This document shows positions 55,736-63,813 of a stretch of DNA of 64,000 nucleotides, piece after piece (positions within the stretch are counted from its first letter, which is position 1; each line of letters begins with the position of its first letter). The notes beneath the pieces are model-generated. The model was not told the DNA's origin, did no database searches, and saw only the letters and a program-made list of their open reading frames with translations. A program made the translations under genes and the position numbers. Where the stretch lies: NCBI RefSeq assembly GCF_001544515.1, contig NZ_FCOL02000004.1, positions 186,001 through 250,000 of the forward strand, written 5' to 3'. This DNA comes from Caballeronia terrestris (lineage in GTDB: Bacteria; Pseudomonadota; Gammaproteobacteria; Burkholderiales; Burkholderiaceae).

Positions 55736-55912
55736 TGTTGCTTTTGGTGCGTAACCAGACGGTTCGTGCCACGACTGAATAGAACGATCATGCAAATCGG
55801 TGAAAGCACCTACCGCCAAGCGTTGCAGCGCAGCATGCCTTATTGAAAGGTCACACTTATACTCGAATCACGGGTACTGAAAAACGAACTATCAAAAAAG
55901 CAGGAGGGCATC

Positions 55913-56089
55913 ATGGTCTCCCATTTGACCGTCGCGCTCGTGGCGTTCGTCGCGCTGAGTGCGGTATTGATCGGGGCGTTGGCTTTCACGATGCACAGGC
56001 GTCACAAGTACGAACCGAATCTGATCGGCGCGCTGATCGGCGCTTTGCTCTGCTTCGTGCTGCTCGAAACGATTCCGGCGCTGATCTAG
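55913..56089 (+). CDS. Small two-helix membrane protein
   Basis: A 58-residue frame with an excellent ribosome site (AGGAGG at 55902-55907, 5 bases before ATG). Two hydrophobic segments (LTVALVAFVALSAVLIGALAF and LIGALIGALLCFVLLETIPAL) flank a basic loop, TMHRRHKYEPN, so it should be a helical hairpin in the inner membrane. I do not recognise it. Its TAG overlaps the stop of the converging epimerase-like gene in a shared CTAG. Confidence 0.75.
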   Translation: MVSHLTVALVAFVALSAVLIGALAFTMHRRHKYEPNLIGALIGALLCFVLLETIPALI

Positions 56090-57120
56090 CGGCGCAGGAA
56101 ATCGTCGACGGTGGGATAGCGCAATTCATAACCGAGTTCGCGCTTGAGCCGCGTATTGGTCAGGCGCCGCGATTCCCGCATGAACGAGAGCGTAATCGGC
56201 TCCAGACGCGCCTCCGCTTCCTCCCGCGTGATGCGCGGCACGCGCGGCATGCCTTTCGCGTCGGCGACGCGGTCGAAGTACTCTCCCATCGGCAGATCAG
56301 TATCATCCGAAGCGTTGAGCGCGCGCTGCGGCTTCCCGCGAGAAAGCGCACGCACGAGGATGGCGGCGAGATCGTCGGCGTGAATGTGGTTCGTGAACAC
56401 GTCTTCCTCGGCGACGAGCGCCGGCATGCCCCTTTCGATGCGCGCAAGCGGCAAGCGGTTGCCCGCATAGATTCCCGGAATCCGCACGATCGATATGCGC
56501 CACCCGCCGCGCACGGCCGCACGCCGCAGGTGCGCCTCGGCGCAAACCCGCCGCTTCGCGCGCGCGTTCTCGGGATGTACGGGCCGCGTTTCGTCGATGA
56601 GCGCGCCGCCGCAGTCCCCGTAGACACCCGTCGTGCTCGCGTAGACGAGGCGGATACGCGTGGTCGGAAAAGGTGCGTCGGGTACAATGGATGGCGTTTT
56701 GCGGGCGTTTGGCGGCTGCATCGCATTCGCGTGAAACCACGCGCGCCATGCGCGAAACGGCGCTGTTGCACTCGCCGCACCGCGCGCAACGCTGCGCTTT
56801 CGCGCGGACAATGCAGCGATCAGCGCCTGCGTGCGGCGGTCGGTGTCGCCATCCTTCTGTGGCGGTGCGAGATGCAGCACGGTCGTCGATAATCCGGCGA
56901 GGCGCGCGAGGCTGGCGCGGTCGTCGAGATCGCCGCATATCGGCGTCGTGCCCGCCGCGCGCAGTTCGGCAACACGTTCGCGATGGCTCGTGAGCGCGAT
57001 CACGCGGGGCGCCGCGGCGCGCGCCTTGAAGAGCGGCACGGCGCGCAGCCCGACATCGCCGCAGCCGACGACCAACACGCGCGCGCGGCGCAGGATTCGA
57101 GTGGCAATCATGTCGTGCAT
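56086..57120 (-). CDS. NAD(P)-dependent epimerase/dehydratase-like protein
   Basis: A 344-residue extended SDR-like protein. The Rossmann motif is RVLVVGCGDVGLRAVPLF (GxGxxG near residue 20). It has ALTSHRERVAELRAAGTTPICGDLDD, YASTTGVYGDCGGALIDE (YxxxG active-site region, lacking a clear YxxxK) and VRIPGIYAGNRLPL. The substrate is unknown. ATG 57120 is chosen; ATG 57111 is possible. Divergent from the ferredoxin reductase by 61 bases. Confidence 0.82.
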   Translation of the reverse strand: MHDMIATRILRRARVLVVGCGDVGLRAVPLFKARAAAPRVIALTSHRERVAELRAAGTTPICGDLDDRASLARLAGLSTTVLHLAPPQKDGDTDRRTQALIAALSARKRSVARGAASATAPFRAWRAWFHANAMQPPNARKTPSIVPDAPFPTTRIRLVYASTTGVYGDCGGALIDETRPVHPENARAKRRVCAEAHLRRAAVRGGWRISIVRIPGIYAGNRLPLARIERGMPALVAEEDVFTNHIHADDLAAILVRALSRGKPQRALNASDDTDLPMGEYFDRVADAKGMPRVPRITREEAEARLEPITLSFMRESRRLTNTRLKRELGYELRYPTVDDFLRR

Positions 57121-57181
57121 TGTAGCCGCGGCATGCCGCCTGTCATGAAGCAGGATTGAACACCCCAACTCATAACGATCT

Positions 57182-58213
57182 ATGGCTTTCAACGTAACGC
57201 TCCGGCAAAGCGGCCGGCAGTTTCAAGTGGAACCCGACGAAGCGGTGCTTATCGCCGCCCTCCGCCAGGGCATCGGCCTGCCGTACGGCTGCAAGAACGG
57301 CGCGTGCGGTTCGTGCAAGGGCACCATCGTGAGCGGCGAGGTCGAACAGGCGCCGCACTCGTCGTCGGCGTTGTCGAACGATGAAAAGACGCGCGGCATG
57401 GCGCTTTTCTGCTGCGCGACCGCGCAAACCGATCTCGAAATCGACGTGCGCGAAGTCGCGGGCGTCGGCGACGTGCAGGTGAAGAAGCTGCCCTGCCGCG
57501 TCAACGCGCTCGAACGCAAGGCCGCCGACGTCGTCGAGCTGAAGCTGCAGTTGCCCGCCAACGAGCGGCTGCAATACCTCGCCGGCCAGTACATCGAGTT
57601 CATCCTGAAGGACGGCAAGCGTCGCAGCTATTCGATGGCGAGCCCGCCGCATCACGAAGGCCCGCTCGAGTTGCACATCCGTCACATGCCCGGCGGCACG
57701 TTCACCGACCACGTCTTCGGCGCGATGAAAGAGCGCGACATCCTGCGCTTCGAGGGCCCGCTCGGCACGTTCTTCCTGCGCGACGACTCCGAGAAGCCGA
57801 TCGTGCTGCTCGCGTCCGGCACGGGTTTCGCGCCGATCAAGGCGATCATCGAGCACGCGGTGTTCAAAAACCTGAACCGCCAGATGACGCTCTACTGGGG
57901 TGGCCGTCGCAAGCAGGACCTCTACATGATGGATCTCGCCGAGCAATGGGCGAAGGACGTGCCGAACTTCAAGTTCGTGCCGGTCCTCTCCGAACCCGAC
58001 GCCACCGATGCCTGGACCGGCCGCACGGGCTTCGTTCATCGGGCTGTCATCGAGGATCTGCCGGACTTGAGCGCGTACCAGGTGTACGCGTGCGGCGCGC
58101 CGGTGATGGTCGAATCGGCGCAGCGCGATTTCACGAGTCATCATCGGCTGCCGGAGGAAGAGTTCTACGCGGATTCCTTCACGAGCGCCGCCGATCTCGC
58201 GCATCCGGTCTGA
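57182..58213 (+). CDS. [2Fe-2S] ferredoxin-type NAD(P)H reductase
   Basis: A 343-residue one-component reductase. The N-terminal plant-type ferredoxin has C37, C42, C45 (CKNGACGSC) and C77. The FAD domain has RRSYSMASPP, and the NAD domain GTGFAPIKAIIEHAV and YACGAPVMVESA. It is of the CDP-6-deoxy-glucoseen reductase/phenol hydroxylase reductase type. Its electron acceptor is unknown and no oxygenase is adjacent. Confidence 0.93.
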   Translation: MAFNVTLRQSGRQFQVEPDEAVLIAALRQGIGLPYGCKNGACGSCKGTIVSGEVEQAPHSSSALSNDEKTRGMALFCCATAQTDLEIDVREVAGVGDVQVKKLPCRVNALERKAADVVELKLQLPANERLQYLAGQYIEFILKDGKRRSYSMASPPHHEGPLELHIRHMPGGTFTDHVFGAMKERDILRFEGPLGTFFLRDDSEKPIVLLASGTGFAPIKAIIEHAVFKNLNRQMTLYWGGRRKQDLYMMDLAEQWAKDVPNFKFVPVLSEPDATDAWTGRTGFVHRAVIEDLPDLSAYQVYACGAPVMVESAQRDFTSHHRLPEEEFYADSFTSAADLAHPV

Positions 58214-58223
58214 TCGCAGTAGA

Positions 58224-58250
58224 AACGCGCGGACAGAAAATCCGCGCGTT
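58224..58250 (+). terminator. Hairpin after the ferredoxin reductase gene
   Basis: A 10-bp stem AACGCGCGGA/TCCGCGCGTT with a 7-base A-rich loop, 10 bases past the stop. No T run follows, so termination is uncertain. Confidence 0.5.
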
Positions 58251-58290
58251 AAGGTTTACACGCACAAACGTCGTATCGTATCCTTCGCGA

Positions 58291-58344
58291 ATGATCATCG
58301 AAATCCAGACCAGCCTCCGACGTCGCCGCTCGCCGCTTCCCTAG
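58291..58344 (+). CDS. Possible leader peptide with four consecutive Arg codons
   Basis: 17 codons, MIIEIQTSLRRRRSPLP and TAG. The arginine codons CGA CGT CGC CGC occupy 58318-58329. No Shine-Dalgarno sequence precedes the ATG; if the promoter above is right, the transcript would begin at or next to the ATG and translation would be leaderless. It could be a chance frame; its value lies in its place before argD and its terminator. Confidence 0.4.
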   Translation: MIIEIQTSLRRRRSPLP

Positions 58345-58402
58345 GGATGCCGCTGGCTCGTCACGGATTCGCGCTCATGTTCTGTTCGATGCGCACGAAA
58401 AG

Positions 58403-58432
58403 AAGCCACGGGACCCCGTGGCTTTTGTTTTT
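58403..58432 (+). terminator. Terminator 50 bases before argD
   Basis: A 9-bp stem AAGCCACGG/CCGTGGCTT with a GACC loop and a TTTGTTTTTT tail. It lies inside the leader rather than after a gene, 190 bases past the reductase stop. Confidence 0.85.
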
Positions 58433-58483
58433 TCCGACGCCGTTTTTTCAACCATCCTTGTCGCTTTCGTGGAGCCCGCTGTC

Positions 58484-59668
58484 ATGAATTTCAATGAGTA
58501 CCCCGTCGAATCGCTGATGTTCATCACGAACCGCCCTGAAATCGTGTTCACGCACGGCAAGGGCTCATGGCTCTACGACAACACCGGCAAGCGCTATCTG
58601 GACTTCATCCAGGGCTGGGCCGTGAACTCGCTCGGCCACTGCAACGACGGCATGATCGAGGCGATGGACAGGCAGGCGCGCACGCTCATCAACCCGTCGC
58701 CCGCGTTTTACAACGCGCCGATGGCGCAGCTCGCCGGTTTGCTCACGCAGCACAGCGTCTTCGACAAGGTGTTCTTCGCGAACAGCGGCGCCGAGGCGAA
58801 CGAAGGCGCGATCAAACTCTCACGCAAGTGGGGCAAGAAGTTCAAGGGCGGCGCTTACGAGATCATCACGTTCGATCACAGCTTCCACGGCCGCACGCTC
58901 GCGACGATGTCCGCGAGCGGCAAGGCCGGCTGGGACACGATCTACGCGCCGCAAGTGCCGGGCTTCCCGAAGGCCGAGCTGAACGACATCGCGTCGGTCG
59001 AACGGCTGATCACCGATAAGACCGTCGGCGTGATGCTCGAGCCGATTCAGGGCGAAGGCGGCGTGATCCCCGCGACGCGCGAATTCATGCAGCAACTGCG
59101 CGCGTTGACGAAAAAGCACAACCTGCTTTTGATCGTCGATGAAGTGCAAAGCGGCTGTGGCCGCGCGGGGACGCTGTTCGCGTACGAGCTCTCGGGCGTC
59201 GAGCCGGACATCATGACGCTCGGCAAGGGCATCGGCGGCGGCGTGCCGCTGGCGGCGCTGCTGGCGAAGGCCGAAATAGCGTGCTTCGAGCCGGGCGACC
59301 AGGGCGGCACCTACAACGGCAATCCGCTGATGACGGCGGTCGGCTATTCGGTGATCTCGCAAATGACGGCGCCCGGTTTTCTCGAAGGCGTGCGCGAGCG
59401 CGGCGAGTATCTGAAGTCGCACCTGCTTCAGCTTTCGGAAGAACGCGGCTTCAAGGGTGAGCGCGGCGAGGGCCTCTTGCGCGCGCTGCTGCTCGATTCG
59501 GACAACGGCGCTCAGATCGTCGAGAAAGCGCGTCTGATGGGGCCCGACGGCCTGCTGCTGAACGCGGCGCGTCCGAACCTGCTGCGCTTCATGCCCGCGC
59601 TGAACGTAACGAAGGACGAGATCGACCAGATGATGGCGATGCTGCGCACCGTGCTGGATTCGCTGTGA
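58484..59668 (+). CDS. argD: Acetylornithine aminotransferase
   Basis: A 394-residue class III PLP aminotransferase converting N-acetylglutamate semialdehyde to N-acetylornithine in arginine synthesis; relatives also act on succinylornithine or diaminopimelate intermediates. It has LDFIQGWAVNSLGHCN, FFANSGAEANEGAIKLSRKWG, LLIVDEVQSGCGRAG, the PLP lysine in IMTLGKGIGGGVPLAALL and GTYNGNPL. ATG 58484 has GGAG 9 bases upstream. The N-terminus differs from E. coli ArgD, so the exact substrate should be treated as likely, not proven. Confidence 0.87.
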   Translation: MNFNEYPVESLMFITNRPEIVFTHGKGSWLYDNTGKRYLDFIQGWAVNSLGHCNDGMIEAMDRQARTLINPSPAFYNAPMAQLAGLLTQHSVFDKVFFANSGAEANEGAIKLSRKWGKKFKGGAYEIITFDHSFHGRTLATMSASGKAGWDTIYAPQVPGFPKAELNDIASVERLITDKTVGVMLEPIQGEGGVIPATREFMQQLRALTKKHNLLLIVDEVQSGCGRAGTLFAYELSGVEPDIMTLGKGIGGGVPLAALLAKAEIACFEPGDQGGTYNGNPLMTAVGYSVISQMTAPGFLEGVRERGEYLKSHLLQLSEERGFKGERGEGLLRALLLDSDNGAQIVEKARLMGPDGLLLNAARPNLLRFMPALNVTKDEIDQMMAMLRTVLDSL

Positions 59669-60102
59669 GAATCCGCGTTTTCGACGCGCGCGACGCCGAT
59701 GCGGTGATTGCGCTCTGGCGACGCGTGTTCCCCGAATATGCCGATCCCGCGAAGCCGCAACGCGATCCGCGCGTGTCGATCGCGAACAAGCTCGCGACGC
59801 AGCCGGAGCTGTTTTTCGTGGGCGTTGTCGAGGGACGCCTGATCGGCACGATCATGGCTGGCTACGACGGGCATCGCGGATGGCTGTATTCGCTGGCCGT
59901 CGAGGAAGCCGCGCGTGGTAACGGCTACGGGCGCGCGCTCGTTGAGCATGCTGAACGCGAGCTTGCGAAGCGCGGCTGTCCGAAAGTGAATCTGCAGATT
60001 CTCGCCAGCAAAGCCGATGTGCAGGCGTTCTACGCCAAGCTCGGCTATCACGCCGATGAAGTCGTGAGCTTCGGCAAGCGGCTGCAATCGGCGTCGGCGT
60101 AA
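59665..60102 (+). CDS. GNAT-family acetyltransferase (YpeA-like)
   Basis: A 145-residue single GNAT domain. FVGVVEGRLIGTIMAGYDGHRGWLYSLAVEEAARGNGYGRALVEHAERELAKRGCPKVNLQI holds the acetyl-CoA loop (RGNGYGRAL), and ASKADVQAFYAKLGYHADEVVSFGKRL closes the fold. It resembles YpeA. The GTG start overlaps the argD stop (GTGA), so it is translationally coupled to argD. The substrate is unknown. Confidence 0.88.
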   Translation: MRIRVFDARDADAVIALWRRVFPEYADPAKPQRDPRVSIANKLATQPELFFVGVVEGRLIGTIMAGYDGHRGWLYSLAVEEAARGNGYGRALVEHAERELAKRGCPKVNLQILASKADVQAFYAKLGYHADEVVSFGKRLQSASA

Positions 60103-60105
60103 AAA

Positions 60106-60142
60106 AACCGCATGCGTTTCGAGCGCATGCGGTTCTTCTTTT
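60106..60142 (+). terminator. Bidirectional terminator between the GNAT gene and livF
   Basis: An 11-bp stem AACCGCATGCG/CGCATGCGGTT with a 7-base loop, CTTCTTTT after it, and a run of As before it for the minus strand. Confidence 0.92.
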
Positions 60143-60161
60143 CGACACGGCCTGTCGCGAA

Positions 60162-60884
60162 TCACTCGCCCAGGTAAGCCGCCCGCACCTTCGGATCGTC
60201 GAGCATGGTCTTCGCATCGCCAGTCATCGTGACGAGACCCGAGTCCATCACGTAGCCGCGATTTGCCGCCTGCAACGCAAGCCGTGCGTTCTGCTCGACG
60301 AGCAGCACCGTCAGCCCTTCGCCCGAAATCTCGCGCACCACTTCGAAGATTTTCTCGACCATGATCGGCGAGAGACCCATCGACGGTTCGTCGAGCAACA
60401 GCAGTTTGGGACGCGACAAGAGCGCCCGCGCCATCGCCAGCATCTGCTGTTCGCCGCCCGAGAGCGTCCCCGCGTACTGCGACGCGCGCTCCTTCAGCCG
60501 CGGAAAGAAGCCGAACATGCGCTCGGTATCCTTCTGGATTCCGTCGTTGTCGTTGCGCAGGTACGCGCCCATCTGCATGTTTTCCAGAATCGACATCCGC
60601 GCGAAGATGCCGCGCCCTTCCGGCACCATCGCGAGGCCGCGCTTGAGCAGCTCATGCGTCGGCACGCCCTTGATCGACTGGCCCATGTATTCGATGTCGC
60701 CCGCCGAATACGGCTTGAGACCCGTGATGGCCTTCATCGTCGTGGTCTTGCCGGCGCCGTTCGCGCCGATCAGCGTGACGAGTTCGCCCTGCCCGACTTC
60801 CAGATCGACACCCTTGACCGCCTGAATCCCGCCGTAATTGACCTGCAGGCCCTTGATTTTCAACATCGCGTTAGTCGTCGCCAT
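60162..60884 (-). CDS. livF: Branched-chain amino-acid ABC transporter ATPase LivF
   Basis: A 240-residue ATPase with Walker A GANGAGKTT, signature LSGGEQQMLAMARAL and Walker B LLLLDEPSMGLSP, with the LivF-type VPEGRGIFARMSILENM. It pairs with LivG to drive the LivHM permease. ATG 60884 overlaps the livG stop (ATGA); an internal start MLKIKG is possible. Confidence 0.96.
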   Translation of the reverse strand: MATTNAMLKIKGLQVNYGGIQAVKGVDLEVGQGELVTLIGANGAGKTTTMKAITGLKPYSAGDIEYMGQSIKGVPTHELLKRGLAMVPEGRGIFARMSILENMQMGAYLRNDNDGIQKDTERMFGFFPRLKERASQYAGTLSGGEQQMLAMARALLSRPKLLLLDEPSMGLSPIMVEKIFEVVREISGEGLTVLLVEQNARLALQAANRGYVMDSGLVTMTGDAKTMLDDPKVRAAYLGE

Positions 60885-61660
60885 CAGTGGACCCCTGCTC
60901 CCAGATATGCCTCGATCACCTTCGGGTCCTTCTGCACGTCCTGCGGCAGACCCTCGGCGATCACCTTGCCGTAATCGAGCACCGTCATCCGGTTGCACAA
61001 TCCCATCACCAGTTTCACGTCGTGTTCGATCAGCAGAATCGTCTTGCCGTCGGCGCGGATCTTGTCGAGCAGGCGCGTGAGTTCCACTTTCTCCGTCGCG
61101 TTCATGCCGGCGGCGGGTTCGTCGAGTGCGAGCAGCTTCGGATCGGTCGCCAAAGCACGCGCAATTTCGAGACGCCGCTGGTGCCCGTACGACAGATTGC
61201 GCGACGTGTAATCCGCGTATTGCAGGACGCCCACGTATTCGAGCAGTTCCAGCGCGCGTTCCTTGATCTCGCGCTCTTCACGGCGCTCGGCCGGGGTCTG
61301 GAACACCGCGCCGATCAGGCCGTGCTTCGTGCGCACGTGGCGCCCGACCATCACGTTTTCGAGCGCGGTCATGCCGCCGAAGAGGCGAATGTTCTGGAAC
61401 GTGCGCGCAATGCCCGCCTGCGCCACCTGATAAACGGCAGTCGGCGTGTAGGCCACGCCGTCGAGCTTGAAGACGCCCGAATCCGGCGTGTAGAGGCCCG
61501 TGATCACGTTGAAGAACGTCGTCTTGCCCGCGCCGTTCGGGCCGATCAGGCCGTAAATCTCGCCCGCCTTGATTTCGAGACGGACGTCGGAAAGCGCCTG
61601 CAAGCCGCCGAAGCGCTTGTTGACGCCCTGCACGGACAATCGAGTTTGTTGTTCGCTCAT
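60884..61660 (-). CDS. livG: Branched-chain amino-acid ABC transporter ATPase LivG
   Basis: A 258-residue ATPase with Walker A GPNGAGKTT, ARTFQNIRLFGGMTALENVMVGRH (LivG hallmark), signature LSYGHQRRLEIARAL, Walker B LLALDEPAAGMN and switch LLIEHDVKLVMGLC. It follows livM by 16 bases. Confidence 0.97.
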   Translation of the reverse strand: MSEQQTRLSVQGVNKRFGGLQALSDVRLEIKAGEIYGLIGPNGAGKTTFFNVITGLYTPDSGVFKLDGVAYTPTAVYQVAQAGIARTFQNIRLFGGMTALENVMVGRHVRTKHGLIGAVFQTPAERREEREIKERALELLEYVGVLQYADYTSRNLSYGHQRRLEIARALATDPKLLALDEPAAGMNATEKVELTRLLDKIRADGKTILLIEHDVKLVMGLCNRMTVLDYGKVIAEGLPQDVQKDPKVIEAYLGAGVH

Positions 61661-61676
61661 GTCTGGTTCCCCCGCT

Positions 61677-62846
61677 TTAAGCGCGCACCGGCTTCTTGCC
61701 AGCGCGCTTCGCGATCTTCGCGATCTTGTCTTCGTGTTTTGCGGCGGGCCACAGGCCTTCCGAGCGATACAGCATGATCAGCACCATGGCCAGGCCGTAC
61801 AGCAACTGGCGGATGACTTCGGTATCGACGATCTGATGACCGAAAATGGCGTTTTGCAGCGGGCCCATCGTCGAGCGCAGGAATTCGGGAAACACGGCAA
61901 GCAGCACCGCGCCGAGAATCACGCCGGGAATATGGCCCATGCCGCCGAGCACCACGCACGCCAGCACGACGATCGATTCCCAGAACGTGAACGATTCCGG
62001 CGACACGAAGCCCTGGAACGCGCCGAACATCGCACCCGAGAGTCCACCGAACGACGCGCCCATCGCGAACGCGAGCAGCTTGACGTTACGCGTGTTGATG
62101 CCCATCGCCTTGGCGGCGATCTCGTCTTCGCGGATCGCGGCCCATGCGCGGCCGATGCGCGAGTGCTGCAGGCGCGTACAGACCCAGATCACGAACAGCG
62201 CGCACAGCACGAACAGGTAGTAATACATGTACACGGACGGGAACTTCAGTCCGAAGAACTCGTGCGTCTGCGAAAGATTGAAGCCGGCGACGGTCACCGG
62301 ATCGATACCGGTAATGCCCTTCGGACCGTTCGTGATGTTGATCGGACGATCGAGGTTGTTCATGAAGATCCGGACGATTTCCCCGAAGCCCAACGTCACG
62401 ATCGCGAGGTAGTCACCGCGCAGGCGCAGCGTCGGAGCGCCGAGCAGCACGCCGAACGTGGCCGCGACCGCCATCGCGCAGGGCACGATCAGCAGGAACG
62501 GGACGTGCAATCCGCCGGGCGCGAGGTGCGCGATCCATTCGAACTGATTCGTCAACTGCGGCGACGACAGCAAGGCCGCCACGTAAGCGCCGACCGCGTA
62601 GAACGCGATATAGCCCAAGTCCAGCAGGCCGGCGAAGCCGACCACCACGTTTAGCCCCAGCGCCAGCATCACGTAGAGCATCGCGAAGTCGAGCACGCGC
62701 ACCCAGTAATTGCCGCCGGCCGCGCCGATCACCATCGGCGCCATGATCACGAGCGCGGCGACGAGAATCGTGATCGCGTAGCTTTTTGCGCCTTTTTTCT
62801 CGGGGATGAGCGTCGTCGACGGCTCAATCGGTTGAATCGATGTCAT
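61677..62846 (-). CDS. livM: Branched-chain amino-acid ABC transporter permease LivM
   Basis: A 389-residue permease with about nine hydrophobic helices. LNVVVGFAGLLDLGYIAFYAVGAYVAALL and GRAWAAIREDEIAAKAMGINTRNVKLLAFAMGASFGGLSGAMFG are typical of LivM. The basic tail KIAKRAGKKPVRA is cytoplasmic. ATG 62846 has GGGAG upstream. It is 16 bases from livH. Confidence 0.96.
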   Translation of the reverse strand: MTSIQPIEPSTTLIPEKKGAKSYAITILVAALVIMAPMVIGAAGGNYWVRVLDFAMLYVMLALGLNVVVGFAGLLDLGYIAFYAVGAYVAALLSSPQLTNQFEWIAHLAPGGLHVPFLLIVPCAMAVAATFGVLLGAPTLRLRGDYLAIVTLGFGEIVRIFMNNLDRPINITNGPKGITGIDPVTVAGFNLSQTHEFFGLKFPSVYMYYYLFVLCALFVIWVCTRLQHSRIGRAWAAIREDEIAAKAMGINTRNVKLLAFAMGASFGGLSGAMFGAFQGFVSPESFTFWESIVVLACVVLGGMGHIPGVILGAVLLAVFPEFLRSTMGPLQNAIFGHQIVDTEVIRQLLYGLAMVLIMLYRSEGLWPAAKHEDKIAKIAKRAGKKPVRA

Positions 62847-62862
62847 TTTTTTACGCTCCCTT

Positions 62863-63813
62863 TTATGCGCGGTCAGCCACACGTTCGCCGAGCAAGCCGG
62901 ACGGACGGAACACAAGCACGATGATCAGCACGACAAACGCGAACACGTCCTGGTAGTTACTGCCAAAGACGCCGCCCGTCAGGTTGCCGATGTAACCCGC
63001 GCCCAACTGTTCGATGAGGCCGAGCAGCACGCCGCCGACCATTGCGCCGCCGAGGTTGCCGATCCCGCCCAGCACCGCCGCCGTGAACGCCTTCAAACCA
63101 GGGATAAAGCCCATGTAGAAGTGAGCGTTGCCGTATTCGGACGCGATCATGACGCCGGCGAGTGCGGCAAGCGCCGAGCCGATCATGAAGGTCGCGGAAA
63201 TCACGAAGTTCGGATTCACGCCCATCAGCGACGCGACGCCGGGGTTTTCAGCGATCGCGCGCATCGCGCGGCCGAGACGCGTCTTGTGCACGAGCAGCAG
63301 GAGCCCGCCCATCACGAGGAACGCCACCACGATGATCACGATTTCGGTCATCGAGATCACGGCGCCCGGACGATCGGCGGTTGCGGTGATCACGTTGATC
63401 GGATCGGTCGGGAGGAGCTGCGGGAACGGCAGCGGATTGCGGCCCCAGATCATCATCGCGAGCGTCTGGAGGAGAATCGACACGCCGATCGCGGTGATCA
63501 GCGGGGCGAGACGCGGTGCCTTGCGCAGCGGCCGGTAAGCCACGCGTTCGATCGTGTAACCGACCAGCGCGCACACCACGGCGGCAACCACCAGCGCAAT
63601 GAGCAGCATGATCGGCCCGGGCAAGCCGGGAAAGTGATTCGTCATGACGCCGACGGCGGACAGCGCCACCATCGCGCCGACCATCAGCACGTCGCCGTGC
63701 GCGAAGTTGATGATGCCCAGAATGCCGTACACCATCGTATAACCCAGTGCGATGATGGCGTAGACGCTGCCAAGCACCAGACCGTTCAAGATCTGCTGGA
63801 TGAAAATATCCAT
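62863..63813 (-). CDS. livH: Branched-chain amino-acid ABC transporter permease LivH
   Basis: A 316-residue permease. MDIFIQQILNGLVLGSVYAIIALGYTMVYGILGIINFAHGDVLM is the LivH start, and GRAMRAIAENPGVASLMGVNPN and LGGIGNLGGAMVGGVLLGL follow. ATG 63813 has AAGGAG upstream. It is first of livHMGF in this window; a binding protein gene would be expected upstream beyond the right edge. Confidence 0.97.
   Translation of the reverse strand: MDIFIQQILNGLVLGSVYAIIALGYTMVYGILGIINFAHGDVLMVGAMVALSAVGVMTNHFPGLPGPIMLLIALVVAAVVCALVGYTIERVAYRPLRKAPRLAPLITAIGVSILLQTLAMMIWGRNPLPFPQLLPTDPINVITATADRPGAVISMTEIVIIVVAFLVMGGLLLLVHKTRLGRAMRAIAENPGVASLMGVNPNFVISATFMIGSALAALAGVMIASEYGNAHFYMGFIPGLKAFTAAVLGGIGNLGGAMVGGVLLGLIEQLGAGYIGNLTGGVFGSNYQDVFAFVVLIIVLVFRPSGLLGERVADRA

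Larger units (their letters stand above)
58255..58432 (+). promoter_or_regulatory. Candidate attenuator leader of argD
   Basis: TTTACA (58255-58260), an 18-base spacer and TATCCT (58279-58284) form a promoter-like pair. A short frame with four arginine codons follows (58291-58344). A terminator then precedes argD: AAGCCACGG (58403-58411) pairs with CCGTGGCTT (58416-58424) and TTTGTTTTTT follows. GCCGCTGGCT (58349-58358) can pair with the terminator's 5' arm (8 bp, one bulged C), a possible antiterminator, and GCTGG (58352-58356) can pair with CCAGC (58310-58314). The terminator is well supported; the switching is inferred. Confidence 0.55.
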
